DNA of 13,990 nt from Nitratifractor sp. (GTDB lineage Bacteria > Campylobacterota > Campylobacteria > Campylobacterales > Sulfurovaceae), in assembly GCA_015490055.1 (NCBI GenBank), contig WFYP01000268.1, forward strand, positions 1 through 13,990. Direction: 5' to 3'. Position 1 is the first letter of the stretch; each line of letters starts with the position of its first letter. Positions 6,915 through 12,861 of the stretch are shown here, one piece after another. The translations under genes were made by a program, and so were the position numbers. Under the pieces are notes generated by a model that did no database searches, was not told the origin of the DNA, and was given only the letters and a program-made list of their open reading frames with translations.

Positions 6915-6940
6915 TACACTCCCCTTAGGGGATTGTAATT
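6912..6940 (-). terminator. Hairpin at the 3' end of trxA
   Basis: A 13-bp stem with one mismatch (aattacactcccc / ggggattgtaatt, loop tta) that includes part of the trxA stop codon. There is no U-run after it on the minus strand, so it may be a partial terminator or an mRNA 3'-end stabiliser that sets the trxA:trxB ratio. Confidence 0.5.
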
Positions 6941-7259
6941 ACGCTAAAAGAGCGTCTAATTTCTCTGCAAATACTGCTTTACCAGAAGCACCAACCATTT
7001 GGTCAACTAACTCACCATCTTTAAAGAAAAGAATAGTAGGAATAGATCTAATTCCATACTCACCAGCGATAGATGGTTGCTCGTCTGTATTTACTTTACA
7101 AATTTTAGCTTTTCCATCGTAATCTTCTGCTAACTCTTCGATTACTGGAGCAATCATTCTACAAGGTCCACACCAAGGTGCCCAAAAGTCCACCAACGCA
7201 ACACCCTCTTTGATTGTATCTTTGAAGTTATCAGCTGTTAACTCAATATATTTACCCAT
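6939..7259 (-). CDS. trxA: Thioredoxin
   Basis: A 106-residue cytoplasmic thioredoxin, full length for the family. The active site FWAPWCGPCRM places the redox cysteines at 30 and 33; the buried Asp of VDFWAP (Asp24) and the cis-proline in RSIPT (Pro74) are present, as is the C-terminal FKDGELVDQMVGA strand-turn. It is reduced by the TrxB encoded downstream and supplies electrons to ribonucleotide reductase, peroxiredoxins and methionine sulfoxide reductases. The ATG has a strong aaaagga ribosome-binding site eight bases upstream and a TATAAT at 7295-7300, so trxA probably heads its own transcript rather than depending on the PhyH gene upstream. Confidence 0.97.
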   Translation of the reverse strand: MGKYIELTADNFKDTIKEGVALVDFWAPWCGPCRMIAPVIEELAEDYDGKAKICKVNTDEQPSIAGEYGIRSIPTILFFKDGELVDQMVGASGKAVFAEKLDALLA

Positions 7260-7294
7260 TTAAAATCCTTTTCGTTTAGTTTAAAATATTAGTG

Positions 7295-7300
7295 ATTATA
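7295..7300 (-). promoter_or_regulatory. Candidate -10 box for trxA
   Basis: Minus-strand TATAAT preceded by GGG, 35 bases before the trxA ATG. A clear Shine-Dalgarno (aaaagga) lies between it and the start. No convincing -35 is visible. The rest of 7301-7402 is A/T-rich with nothing I can name. Confidence 0.5.
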
Positions 7301-7402
7301 CCCTTTTATTTCTTGAAAAAAAAGAGTTGAATAAAAAAATCACAAATATTTTTGAAAGCCGTATCATATTGTCAAAAGCTAAAAATTAACTTAAAATAGC
7401 AA

Positions 7403-7528
7403 TCAACCATAAATTACCAACCATCAACCATCAACCATCAACTATAAACTATAAACTATAAACTATAAACTATCAACAATTAACAATTAACAATTAACCA
7501 TCAACTATAAACCATCAGCTACCAAACT
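7403..7528. repeat. Degenerate heptanucleotide tandem array (about 18 units)
   Basis: Reading from 7403 in steps of seven, almost every unit fits T-N-A-A-C-N-A: tcaacca, ccaacca, then tcaacca twice, tcaacta, taaacta four times, tcaacaa, ttaacaa twice, ttaacca, tcaacta, taaacca, tcagcta. The AAC core and final A are nearly constant, while positions 2 and 6 vary in short homogenised blocks, as expected of slippage or gene-conversion growth. The array ends four bases before the stop codon of the PhyH-family gene and sits in its 3' flank. There is no coding potential and no CRISPR-like spacer structure. Confidence 0.85.
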
Positions 7529-7531
7529 AAC

Positions 7532-8272
7532 TCAAAGCTCTATCTCTTTAAACTCTGCACTTCTAGTACCCTCAATAGCATTAGCACTCTTACCCTTAAC
7601 CGTATAAACAAACGAAATCTTAGCTTCGTCAGTAATATTTTCATCTGCTCTATGTAAAAGCTCAGCATGAAATAACACTACATCGCCTTTGTTTAGCTTA
7701 AAACTAACCTTAGTATCTACCAACTCTCTGTTGCATTCATAATCTGCCCTAAAAAAGCTCTTCTCATCGAAGCACTCTTCGTTTAAATCCATTTTATGGC
7801 TTTTTGGTATAAACTCCAGTACACCATTATTTTTATCTTCATTACCAAGTGCCAACCAAACACTAACTAAATTACCACTATCATAATGCCAATATCTTCT
7901 ATCTCTATGCCACTCTGTATTTGTAGATGTATGTGGCAATTTAGTCATAATAGAGTTGTGGTGTGCGGTTACAAGCACAGGTTCTTCATTTAAAACTTGC
8001 TTTAAAATTGGTCTTATTTCACTATATGTCATCCAATTTTTAAATAAAATATCTCTATCGTAAACTTGTCTAAGGCGTCTAATACTCTGCTTGTACTCTG
8101 CCTTATCTATACCTATATACTCATACTCTGTCTCTATTGGCTCAACTGCATACTTTAAATGAACCTTTGCCACATCTTTAATTGCATCGCACTTTTTAGT
8201 GTCGTAAAAGTTGTGAATTAGCAAAAAACCATTCTCTCTAAACTCTTCTAACTGCTCACTATTTAACTCCAT
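7532..8272 (-). CDS. Phytanoyl-CoA dioxygenase (PhyH) family Fe(II)/2-oxoglutarate oxygenase
   Basis: A 246-residue protein with the jelly-roll signature of PhyH-type non-heme iron oxygenases, which couple oxidation of a substrate to decarboxylation of 2-oxoglutarate. The N-terminal ENGFLLIHNFYD (13-24) is the family entry motif. The iron ligands are visible as His122-x-Asp124 (TEWHRDRRYW) and distal His207 (AELLHRADEN), followed by KISFVYTV. VWLALGNEDKNNGVLEFIPKSHK (138-160) is the classic core strand and turn. The substrate cannot be told from sequence; hydroxylation of a small metabolite or lipid is typical. The gene is 8 bases downstream of yraN, probably co-transcribed, and separated from trxA by a heptamer array. 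In Helicobacter and Campylobacter, yraN and trxA are near neighbours as I recall, so this gene may be an insertion. Confidence 0.88.
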   Translation of the reverse strand: MELNSEQLEEFRENGFLLIHNFYDTKKCDAIKDVAKVHLKYAVEPIETEYEYIGIDKAEYKQSIRRLRQVYDRDILFKNWMTYSEIRPILKQVLNEEPVLVTAHHNSIMTKLPHTSTNTEWHRDRRYWHYDSGNLVSVWLALGNEDKNNGVLEFIPKSHKMDLNEECFDEKSFFRADYECNRELVDTKVSFKLNKGDVVLFHAELLHRADENITDEAKISFVYTVKGKSANAIEGTRSAEFKEIEL

Positions 8273-8280
8273 AATGCCAC

Positions 8281-8613
8281 CTACATTGTAATATTTTCTA
8301 TCAACTCTATCTTATCTTTTTTGATAATCAAAGCATCTACAACCCACGCATATTTTAACTTTTTTTGCTTTAAGTAATACTGTGCACTCTTAATTACTCT
8401 ATTAAGTTTTGTTGGCGTTATATTATAGATTGGCTCAAACCCTCTTTGTGTAGATTTTACCTCGATAAAGTGCAACACATTGCCCTTTAATGCAACAATA
8501 TCTATCTCGCCCAATTTACTTGCATAAAAGTTTCTATCGACAATAGCAAACCCCGTTGCCTGCAAAAAATCAATAGCCCTATCTTCGCTCTGTTTTCCAA
8601 AAAATCGACTCAA
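8281..8613 (-). CDS. yraN: YraN family protein (UPF0102, PD-(D/E)XK nuclease-like)
   Basis: A 110-residue UPF0102 protein, normal length for the family. Helix MSRFFGKQSEDRAIDFLQATGF is followed by the nuclease-fold core: RNFYASKLGEIDIVA (28-41, with Glu36 and Asp38) and HFIEVKS (48-54, Glu51-x-Lys53). These are the residues expected of a PD-(D/E)XK metal site. The family is widespread and often suspected to be a Holliday-junction or DNA-repair nuclease, but its role is not settled. The start is TTG at 8613, chosen because aaggg lies eight bases upstream and because the residues that follow match the family's N-terminus; no upstream ATG fits. It is followed by the PhyH gene after 8 bases. Confidence 0.9.
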   Translation of the reverse strand: MSRFFGKQSEDRAIDFLQATGFAIVDRNFYASKLGEIDIVALKGNVLHFIEVKSTQRGFEPIYNITPTKLNRVIKSAQYYLKQKKLKYAWVVDALIIKKDKIELIENITM

Positions 8614-8678
8614 AATTCACCCTTCTATTACCATTATGCTAAGGACTCTACTCTCATAAAATGCATAAGCTTAAAGTT

Positions 8679-8799
8679 TACCATAGCCGTCATTCTGAGC
8701 GGATGCGAAGAATCTAACTCGAACTGTCGAAATAAATTCTTAGCTCTACAGCCGTATAAACTAGATTCTTCACATTCGTTCAGAATGACGGCTATGGTA
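8679..8799. repeat. Long inverted repeat (38-bp arms), MITE/REP-like
   Basis: Arms 8679-8716 and 8762-8799 are inverted copies with three mismatches, around a 45-base centre. They begin taccatagccgtcattctga and run to the gaagaatcta inner edge; at least two of the mismatches would be G-U pairs in RNA from one strand. GTCATTCTGA...GAAGAATC palindromes are a recurrent intergenic repeat type in many bacteria. It lies upstream of yraN and downstream of the molybdoenzyme gene and contains no ORF. Confidence 0.8.
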
Positions 8800-8830
8800 T
8801 ATTTTCATAGTTTGTGGACTTGAGCACACA

Positions 8831-8872
8831 ATTCACTACCCACTAACAACTAATCCCTAACCCCTAAACTAC
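8831..8872. repeat. Short C-rich heptamer array, copy A
   Basis: Six 7-bp units (attcact, acccact, aacaact, aatccct, aacccct, aaactac) recur in nearly the same order at 8984-9024, indicating a duplicated block. The gap 8873-8940 between the copies holds a hairpin (8885-8910) and a REP-arm-like gcccctac remnant at 8929-8936. Confidence 0.7.
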
Positions 8873-8884
8873 GGTTTCAAAGCT

Positions 8885-8910
8885 ATAAAAGCAAAACATT
8901 TTGCTTTTAT
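8885..8910. terminator. Hairpin between heptamer blocks, possible terminator
   Basis: Perfect 11-bp stem ataaaagcaaa / tttgcttttat around acat. It lies 112 bases beyond the molybdoenzyme stop codon. The stem is A/T-rich and no long U-run follows on either strand, so termination activity is uncertain. Confidence 0.4.
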
Positions 8911-8940
8911 TTAACGCTTTTCAGGTCTGCCCCTACAAAA

Positions 8941-9024
8941 CAATCGACCAACAACCAACACCATCAACAATTAACTATAAACTATTCACTACCCACTAAC
9001 AACTAACCCCTAATCCCTAAACTA
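8941..9024. repeat. Heptanucleotide array, copy B, reaching the molybdoenzyme stop codon
   Basis: Twelve consecutive 7-bp units from 8941: caatcga, ccaacaa, ccaacac, catcaac, aattaac, tataaac, tattcac, tacccac, taacaac, taacccc, taatccc, taaacta. The last unit includes the stop codon of the gene at 9022. The central units share the AAC core of the 7403-7528 array, while the last ones are C-rich. With copy A and the inverted repeat, this accounts for most of the 408-base gene-free stretch 8614-9021. Confidence 0.75.
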
Positions 9025-11112
9025 GCTACACCCAATAGCTTGGCTAACAGGCACAACCTCGACCTTTAGCGATTTAAACCTAGCAGTCATTACAAAACTA
9101 TCGCACTCATCGCCAAATAGAGCATTTATTTTAGAACTTGCATGGTGAAATGTTGTAAATAGTGTTTTATCTTTTATTGTTGCACTATACTTTACCCTCA
9201 ACGCTTCGCTCTCGCCATTTTGGGTTTTTAAAATTACCCTATCACCAAAAAGCTTTTTTGCACTTAATGGGGCTAGCAGTATATCTTCGTCATACTTGCT
9301 TATAAGTTTTTGGCTTCGTTTTGTCTGAGCCGCATTGTTGTAGTGTGCAAGCACTCTACCAGTAGTTAAATACCAATTATCCAAGCTATCGTTATATAGC
9401 TTAGAGTTTAAAATATCTTCGACCATTCCACGCTTTTGCCACTGGTAGTAAGCAAACCTTCCCAAACCATCTTCGGTTCTAAAATCTAGCAAGTGTAAAA
9501 TAGGCGTATCTTCGTGATAAATTGGCCATTGCATACCTCTTTTACTGTGGCGTTTTAATCTGTAATACTCTGCTCCGCTAAAACGGCGGTGTGCAACCTC
9601 TCGCACCTCATCCCAAATCTGTTCGCTATCTTCATACGCAAACGAGCCGCCCATTTTGTTATCTATCGCTTGCAAAACCTCCCAATCGTCTGGCAAATCA
9701 CTCTCTACAAGCGGTTGCGAAAGGTGCAAGCGACGCATTGCATTTACATAAACACCACTCTTTTCATAAGCACTCTTAACGCCAAATACAATATCGGCAC
9801 GGCTTGCAATATCGTTTAAAAATAGCTCTTGCACTACCAAGAATTCCAAATTTTCAACAGCCTTTACACTCTTATTTATATTAGGGTGAATATGCGTAAT
9901 ATCTTCACCCATATTAAACACAGCCTTAATCTTACCCTCTAGCATCTGCTCTATAAGTTGCGGAGTCATAAGCCCCACCTCTTTAGGCTTTTGATAATCT
10001 GGTGCAAAATATGGCAAACAACCCATATCGCAAGCACCCTGCACATTGTTTTGCCCACGAAGTGGCATAAGCCCAGCACCCTTTTTTCCAACATTTCCAG
10101 TCAAAAGTGCTAAGTGCGTAATCGCCATAACCGCCTTGGAGCCATCTATATGCTCAGTAATTCCAAGCCCCCAAAAAATCATAGAGCGTTTAAGTGCATA
10201 CTCACGAGCAATATTTGGTATCTGCTTTGCTAAATACTCATACCCCTCAACCTGCTCAAAATATTTAGGGTTTGCATACTCATCGTTTAAAATCTGCTCT
10301 TTATACTCTTCAAAATTTGCACATCTATTAGCTACAAAATCCTTATTGTAAAGCTCTTCGCTAATAATTACATACGCCATCATATTTAAAATCAGCAAGT
10401 TCGCCTCGAAAGGTATAATACAGTTATACTTTGCCCTCTTAGCAAGTTTAGTCTCTCGCACATCAATTACAGCAATATTATCTTTTGTAGATGCCACCTC
10501 AACCAATCTATTCGCAACTATTGGGTGTGCCTCTATAGTGTTTGAGCCAATCACCATAATAAATTCGGCTTCATAAATATCGTTGTACGGATTTGTTGCC
10601 GCACCCTCACCCATAGTAGTTCGCATACCCTTTAGGCTTGGCGAGTGGCAAACCCTAGCACAGTTATCAACATGCGGAGACTCCATGCTCTCGCGACAAA
10701 ACTTCTGAAACGCATAAGCATTCTCACAACTAGTTCTTGCCCCACCTATCGCACAAAAGCTATGTCGCCTATACTTTGCCTTTATTTCGCTAAGTTTATT
10801 AGCTGTAATTGTTGTAGCACTATCAAAATCTATAGCAAAAAACTCATCATTATACTCTTGCAGCTTAGAGCCAAACTCCTCTTTTATCTGAGGATTCTTA
10901 TCTAAAAACTTTTTGCTAATTAGCGGAGTAGTAAGCCTATCTTTTGCATCCACAAAATCGTACCCATACTTACCCTTAATACAAAGCTTCCCTTGACTTA
11001 CTACACCATCTTTTTGAGCATAAATCTTCTCTATCTTATTATCACTAACAACCGCCGTAATATCACACCCAACACCGCAATATGTACAAACGCTATCTAC
11101 TTCTTTAGACAT
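9022..11112 (-). CDS. FdhF-type molybdopterin oxidoreductase (probable formate dehydrogenase catalytic subunit, Cys form)
   Basis: A 696-residue cytoplasmic molybdo-bis(MGD) enzyme (no Tat signal), close in length and order to E. coli FdhF (715). The N-terminal 4Fe-4S site is Cys9-x2-Cys12-x3-Cys16-x27-Cys44. The metal ligand region reads CARVCHSPSLKGM, so Cys155 replaces the selenocysteine of FdhF and the formate-dehydrogenase histidine follows at 156; nitrate reductases have Met there. The catalytic-site Arg352 lies in LRGQNNVQGACDMG. HPIVANR, WGLGITEH and the molybdopterin-dinucleotide-binding C-terminal domain (about 590-690) are present. It transcribes 59 bases after the siroheme synthase gene. 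No iron-sulfur, diaphorase or FdhD gene is adjacent. Formate is the best guess for substrate; an assimilatory role cannot be excluded. Confidence 0.85.
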   Translation of the reverse strand: MSKEVDSVCTYCGVGCDITAVVSDNKIEKIYAQKDGVVSQGKLCIKGKYGYDFVDAKDRLTTPLISKKFLDKNPQIKEEFGSKLQEYNDEFFAIDFDSATTITANKLSEIKAKYRRHSFCAIGGARTSCENAYAFQKFCRESMESPHVDNCARVCHSPSLKGMRTTMGEGAATNPYNDIYEAEFIMVIGSNTIEAHPIVANRLVEVASTKDNIAVIDVRETKLAKRAKYNCIIPFEANLLILNMMAYVIISEELYNKDFVANRCANFEEYKEQILNDEYANPKYFEQVEGYEYLAKQIPNIAREYALKRSMIFWGLGITEHIDGSKAVMAITHLALLTGNVGKKGAGLMPLRGQNNVQGACDMGCLPYFAPDYQKPKEVGLMTPQLIEQMLEGKIKAVFNMGEDITHIHPNINKSVKAVENLEFLVVQELFLNDIASRADIVFGVKSAYEKSGVYVNAMRRLHLSQPLVESDLPDDWEVLQAIDNKMGGSFAYEDSEQIWDEVREVAHRRFSGAEYYRLKRHSKRGMQWPIYHEDTPILHLLDFRTEDGLGRFAYYQWQKRGMVEDILNSKLYNDSLDNWYLTTGRVLAHYNNAAQTKRSQKLISKYDEDILLAPLSAKKLFGDRVILKTQNGESEALRVKYSATIKDKTLFTTFHHASSKINALFGDECDSFVMTARFKSLKVEVVPVSQAIGCS

Positions 11113-11130
11113 AATTAACCCTATATTTTA

Positions 11131-11136
11131 ATTATA
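11131..11136 (-). promoter_or_regulatory. Candidate -10 box for the molybdoenzyme gene
   Basis: Minus-strand TATAAT 18 bases before the ATG, in the 59-base gap after the siroheme synthase gene. It would give a very short leader. The gene may equally be read from the promoter upstream of 11738. Confidence 0.35.
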
Positions 11137-11171
11137 TCTATTCTCTCATATAAAGCTTAAAAAAAGGCTAT

Positions 11172-11738
11172 CTACTTAAATTTACTAGCAAAATAATCAC
11201 TTACAAGTTTCTCAAAATACGCCATTCTCTCTTTGCCTTTAGGCATTTCGCTTCGTAATCTCTTTAGTTTTGCTAAAAACTCCTCTACTCCATCTGGTAT
11301 TATAGCCTCAAAATATCGTCGCAAATGTTTAGCAAATGCTGGCGATGCTCCGCTTGTAGAAAAGGCTATGGTTAAATCGTCTCGTTTTATGTACGAGGGA
11401 AAGATAAAATCACAATATTTGGTATTATCTACGCTATTTACCAAAATATGTTTACTACGGCTCTCTTCGTAAATCTCTCTGTGCAAATCTTGGGTATTGG
11501 TTGCTACTATTACAATATCGAAGCTATCAATATCTCCCGCCTTGTATCCACGCTGATAAAGCGTTAAGCAGTGCTCTTTTATTAAATTGTTACACTCTTG
11601 CGTTATCTCTTTTGTAATTACCGTTATCTCTTTTGTAAAATCGACTAACTTCTCTAGCTTCTCGGTTGCAATATTACCACCGCCAACTACCAAAATCTTC
11701 TTATCGCTAAAGTCTATAAACATTGGGAAATATGACAT
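11172..11738 (-). CDS. Precorrin-2 dehydrogenase/sirohydrochlorin ferrochelatase (Met8/CysG N-terminal type)
   Basis: Oxidises precorrin-2 to sirohydrochlorin with NAD+ and inserts iron to make siroheme. The 188-residue protein corresponds to the stand-alone Met8-like part of CysG. It shows the NAD-binding VVGGGNIATEKLEKL (17-31), ATNTQDLHREI (79-89), and LVNSVDNTKYCDFIFPS (99-115), in which Asp104 matches the essential aspartate of CysG. AFSTSGASPAFAKHLR (125-140) is the family's next motif. No methyltransferase domain is fused, so SUMT (CobA) must be elsewhere. It lies upstream of the molybdoenzyme and divergent from the siroheme decarboxylase, which consumes its product. The ATG at 11738 gives the typical SYFPMFIDF start. 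Confidence 0.93.
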   Translation of the reverse strand: MSYFPMFIDFSDKKILVVGGGNIATEKLEKLVDFTKEITVITKEITQECNNLIKEHCLTLYQRGYKAGDIDSFDIVIVATNTQDLHREIYEESRSKHILVNSVDNTKYCDFIFPSYIKRDDLTIAFSTSGASPAFAKHLRRYFEAIIPDGVEEFLAKLKRLRSEMPKGKERMAYFEKLVSDYFASKFK

Positions 11739-11783
11739 ATCTACTCTTTTTTCTCAATTTTACCAAATTTTACAAAAATTAAC

Positions 11784-11797
11784 TTGACAATTATCAA
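11784..11797. promoter_or_regulatory. Candidate FNR/CRP-family operator (TTGAC-N4-ATCAA)
   Basis: TTGAC-AATT-ATCAA matches the FNR-type palindrome TTGAT-N4-ATCAA with one substitution. Its centre (11790.5) lies 41.5 bases upstream of a start site expected about seven bases after the TATAAT at 11820-11825, the classic class II activator position. It sits in the 106-base divergent spacer and could also affect the siroheme synthase direction. FNR/NNR/DNR-type control is typical for denitrification and heme d1 genes. Confidence 0.5.
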
Positions 11798-11819
11798 CAT
11801 AGCACAATTATAACTTTGA

Positions 11820-11825
11820 TATAAT
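11820..11825 (+). promoter_or_regulatory. Candidate -10 box for the siroheme decarboxylase gene
   Basis: Exact TATAAT 19 bases before the ATG at 11845, followed by an aaagg ribosome-binding site at 11834-11838. It lacks a -35 hexamer at normal spacing but has the FNR-like box instead, as expected for an activated promoter. Confidence 0.5.
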
Positions 11826-11844
11826 CAAATAAAAAAGGCAATTT

Positions 11845-12855
11845 ATGAGCGACAAAGAAGAGTTAAAAAACGAACTACTATACAAAATGCAAAGCTCTTT
11901 CCCACTAACACAAAGACCATTTTTAGAGTTAGCAAAGCAGTTTAACACAAGCGAAGATGAGATATTAAAGTTAGTAAAAGAGTTAAAAAAGGGTGGCACA
12001 CTTCGCCAAACCTCAGCCATATTCGACACAAAACGCTTAGGCTACAAAAGCTCGCTTGTTGCCTTTAAAGTAGCCGAAGATAAAATAGAGCAAGCCGTAA
12101 AAGCCGTAAACGCCCACCCCGGAGTTAGCCACAACTACTTAAGAGACCACGACTTTAACATCTGGTTTACCATGGCAGTAGAGCCAGATTCTAAATTTGG
12201 CTTAGAGAAAACCATAGAAATTCTAGCAAAACAAAGCGATGCGATAGAGAGCATAATACTGCCAACCCTAAAGCTATTTAAAATCTCTGTAAAGATGGAC
12301 ACCACCGGCAAACAAGCCAAAAAAGAGCAAGTAAAAAAAGCCAAAAACAAAAGCCTAGAGCTAACACCAAAACACATAGAAGCAATAAAAGAGTTACAAA
12401 AAGATATAGCCATAGTTAGCGAGCCATTTTTAGAAGCAACCAAAAAACTAAACATCTCTTACGACGAATACTTCGCCCTAGCCAACGAGCTAAAAGAGGC
12501 AGGAGTAATGCGACGCTTCGCCACAATCTTACGCCACCGAAAAGCCGGCTTCAACGCCAACGCCATGACCGTATGGCAAGCCCCAGAAGAAAAAGCCGAG
12601 GAAATAGGTGAAAAACTAGCCAGCTTTAGTGCTGTAAGCCACTGCTACCTACGCCCAAGCTTCCCAAACTGGAAATACAACCTATTCGCCATGGTACACG
12701 CCAAAACCCAAGAAGAGAGCAACGCCCTAATAGAAGAGATGGCAAAAGAGACCGGACTAAGTAATTACAGAAAACTATACTCCACCAAAGAGTTCAAAAA
12801 ACAGAGAATCGTCTACTTTAGCGACGAATTTAAAGAGTGGGAAGAGCAAATTTAA
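11845..12855 (+). CDS. Fused two-domain siroheme decarboxylase (AhbA/AhbB or NirD/NirL type, Lrp/AsnC fold)
   Basis: Removes acetate carboxyls from siroheme to give 12,18-didecarboxysiroheme, for heme d1 (Nir) or for heme b by the Ahb route. Residues 1-150 form an AhbA/NirD-like unit: an AsnC-type HTH, then LRQTSAIFDTKRLGYKSS (53-70) and GVSHNYLRDHDFNIWFT (93-109). Residues 170-336 form an AhbB/NirL-like unit: HTH, then MRRFATILRHRKAGFNANAM (222-241), including His231, and SHCYLRPSFPNWKYNLFAMVH (265-285). A Lys-rich linker (153-170) joins them. These proteins are often mis-annotated as AsnC regulators; both halves carry the decarboxylase motifs. Siroheme comes from the divergent 11172-11738 gene. 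Codons in the second half are richer in C-ending forms than those of neighbouring genes. Nir versus Ahb cannot be decided here. Confidence 0.9.
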   Translation: MSDKEELKNELLYKMQSSFPLTQRPFLELAKQFNTSEDEILKLVKELKKGGTLRQTSAIFDTKRLGYKSSLVAFKVAEDKIEQAVKAVNAHPGVSHNYLRDHDFNIWFTMAVEPDSKFGLEKTIEILAKQSDAIESIILPTLKLFKISVKMDTTGKQAKKEQVKKAKNKSLELTPKHIEAIKELQKDIAIVSEPFLEATKKLNISYDEYFALANELKEAGVMRRFATILRHRKAGFNANAMTVWQAPEEKAEEIGEKLASFSAVSHCYLRPSFPNWKYNLFAMVHAKTQEESNALIEEMAKETGLSNYRKLYSTKEFKKQRIVYFSDEFKEWEEQI

Positions 12856-12861
12856 GAATTT

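Noticed and set aside
7403..7528. Possible CRISPR array
   Set aside because: The repeats are contiguous 7-mers with no spacers, and no cas genes are in the window.
8852..9020. CCCTAA-type units suggesting telomere-like or replication-terminus sequence
   Set aside because: The units are seven bases, mixed with AAC variants, few in number and internal to the chromosome; they fit a decayed heptamer repeat better.
9022..11112. Assimilatory or periplasmic nitrate reductase call
   Set aside because: The ligand Cys is followed by His as in formate dehydrogenases, not Met, and there is no Tat signal; kept only as a lesser alternative.
11845..12855. AsnC/Lrp transcriptional regulator call
   Set aside because: Both halves carry siroheme decarboxylase motifs, and the neighbour makes siroheme.
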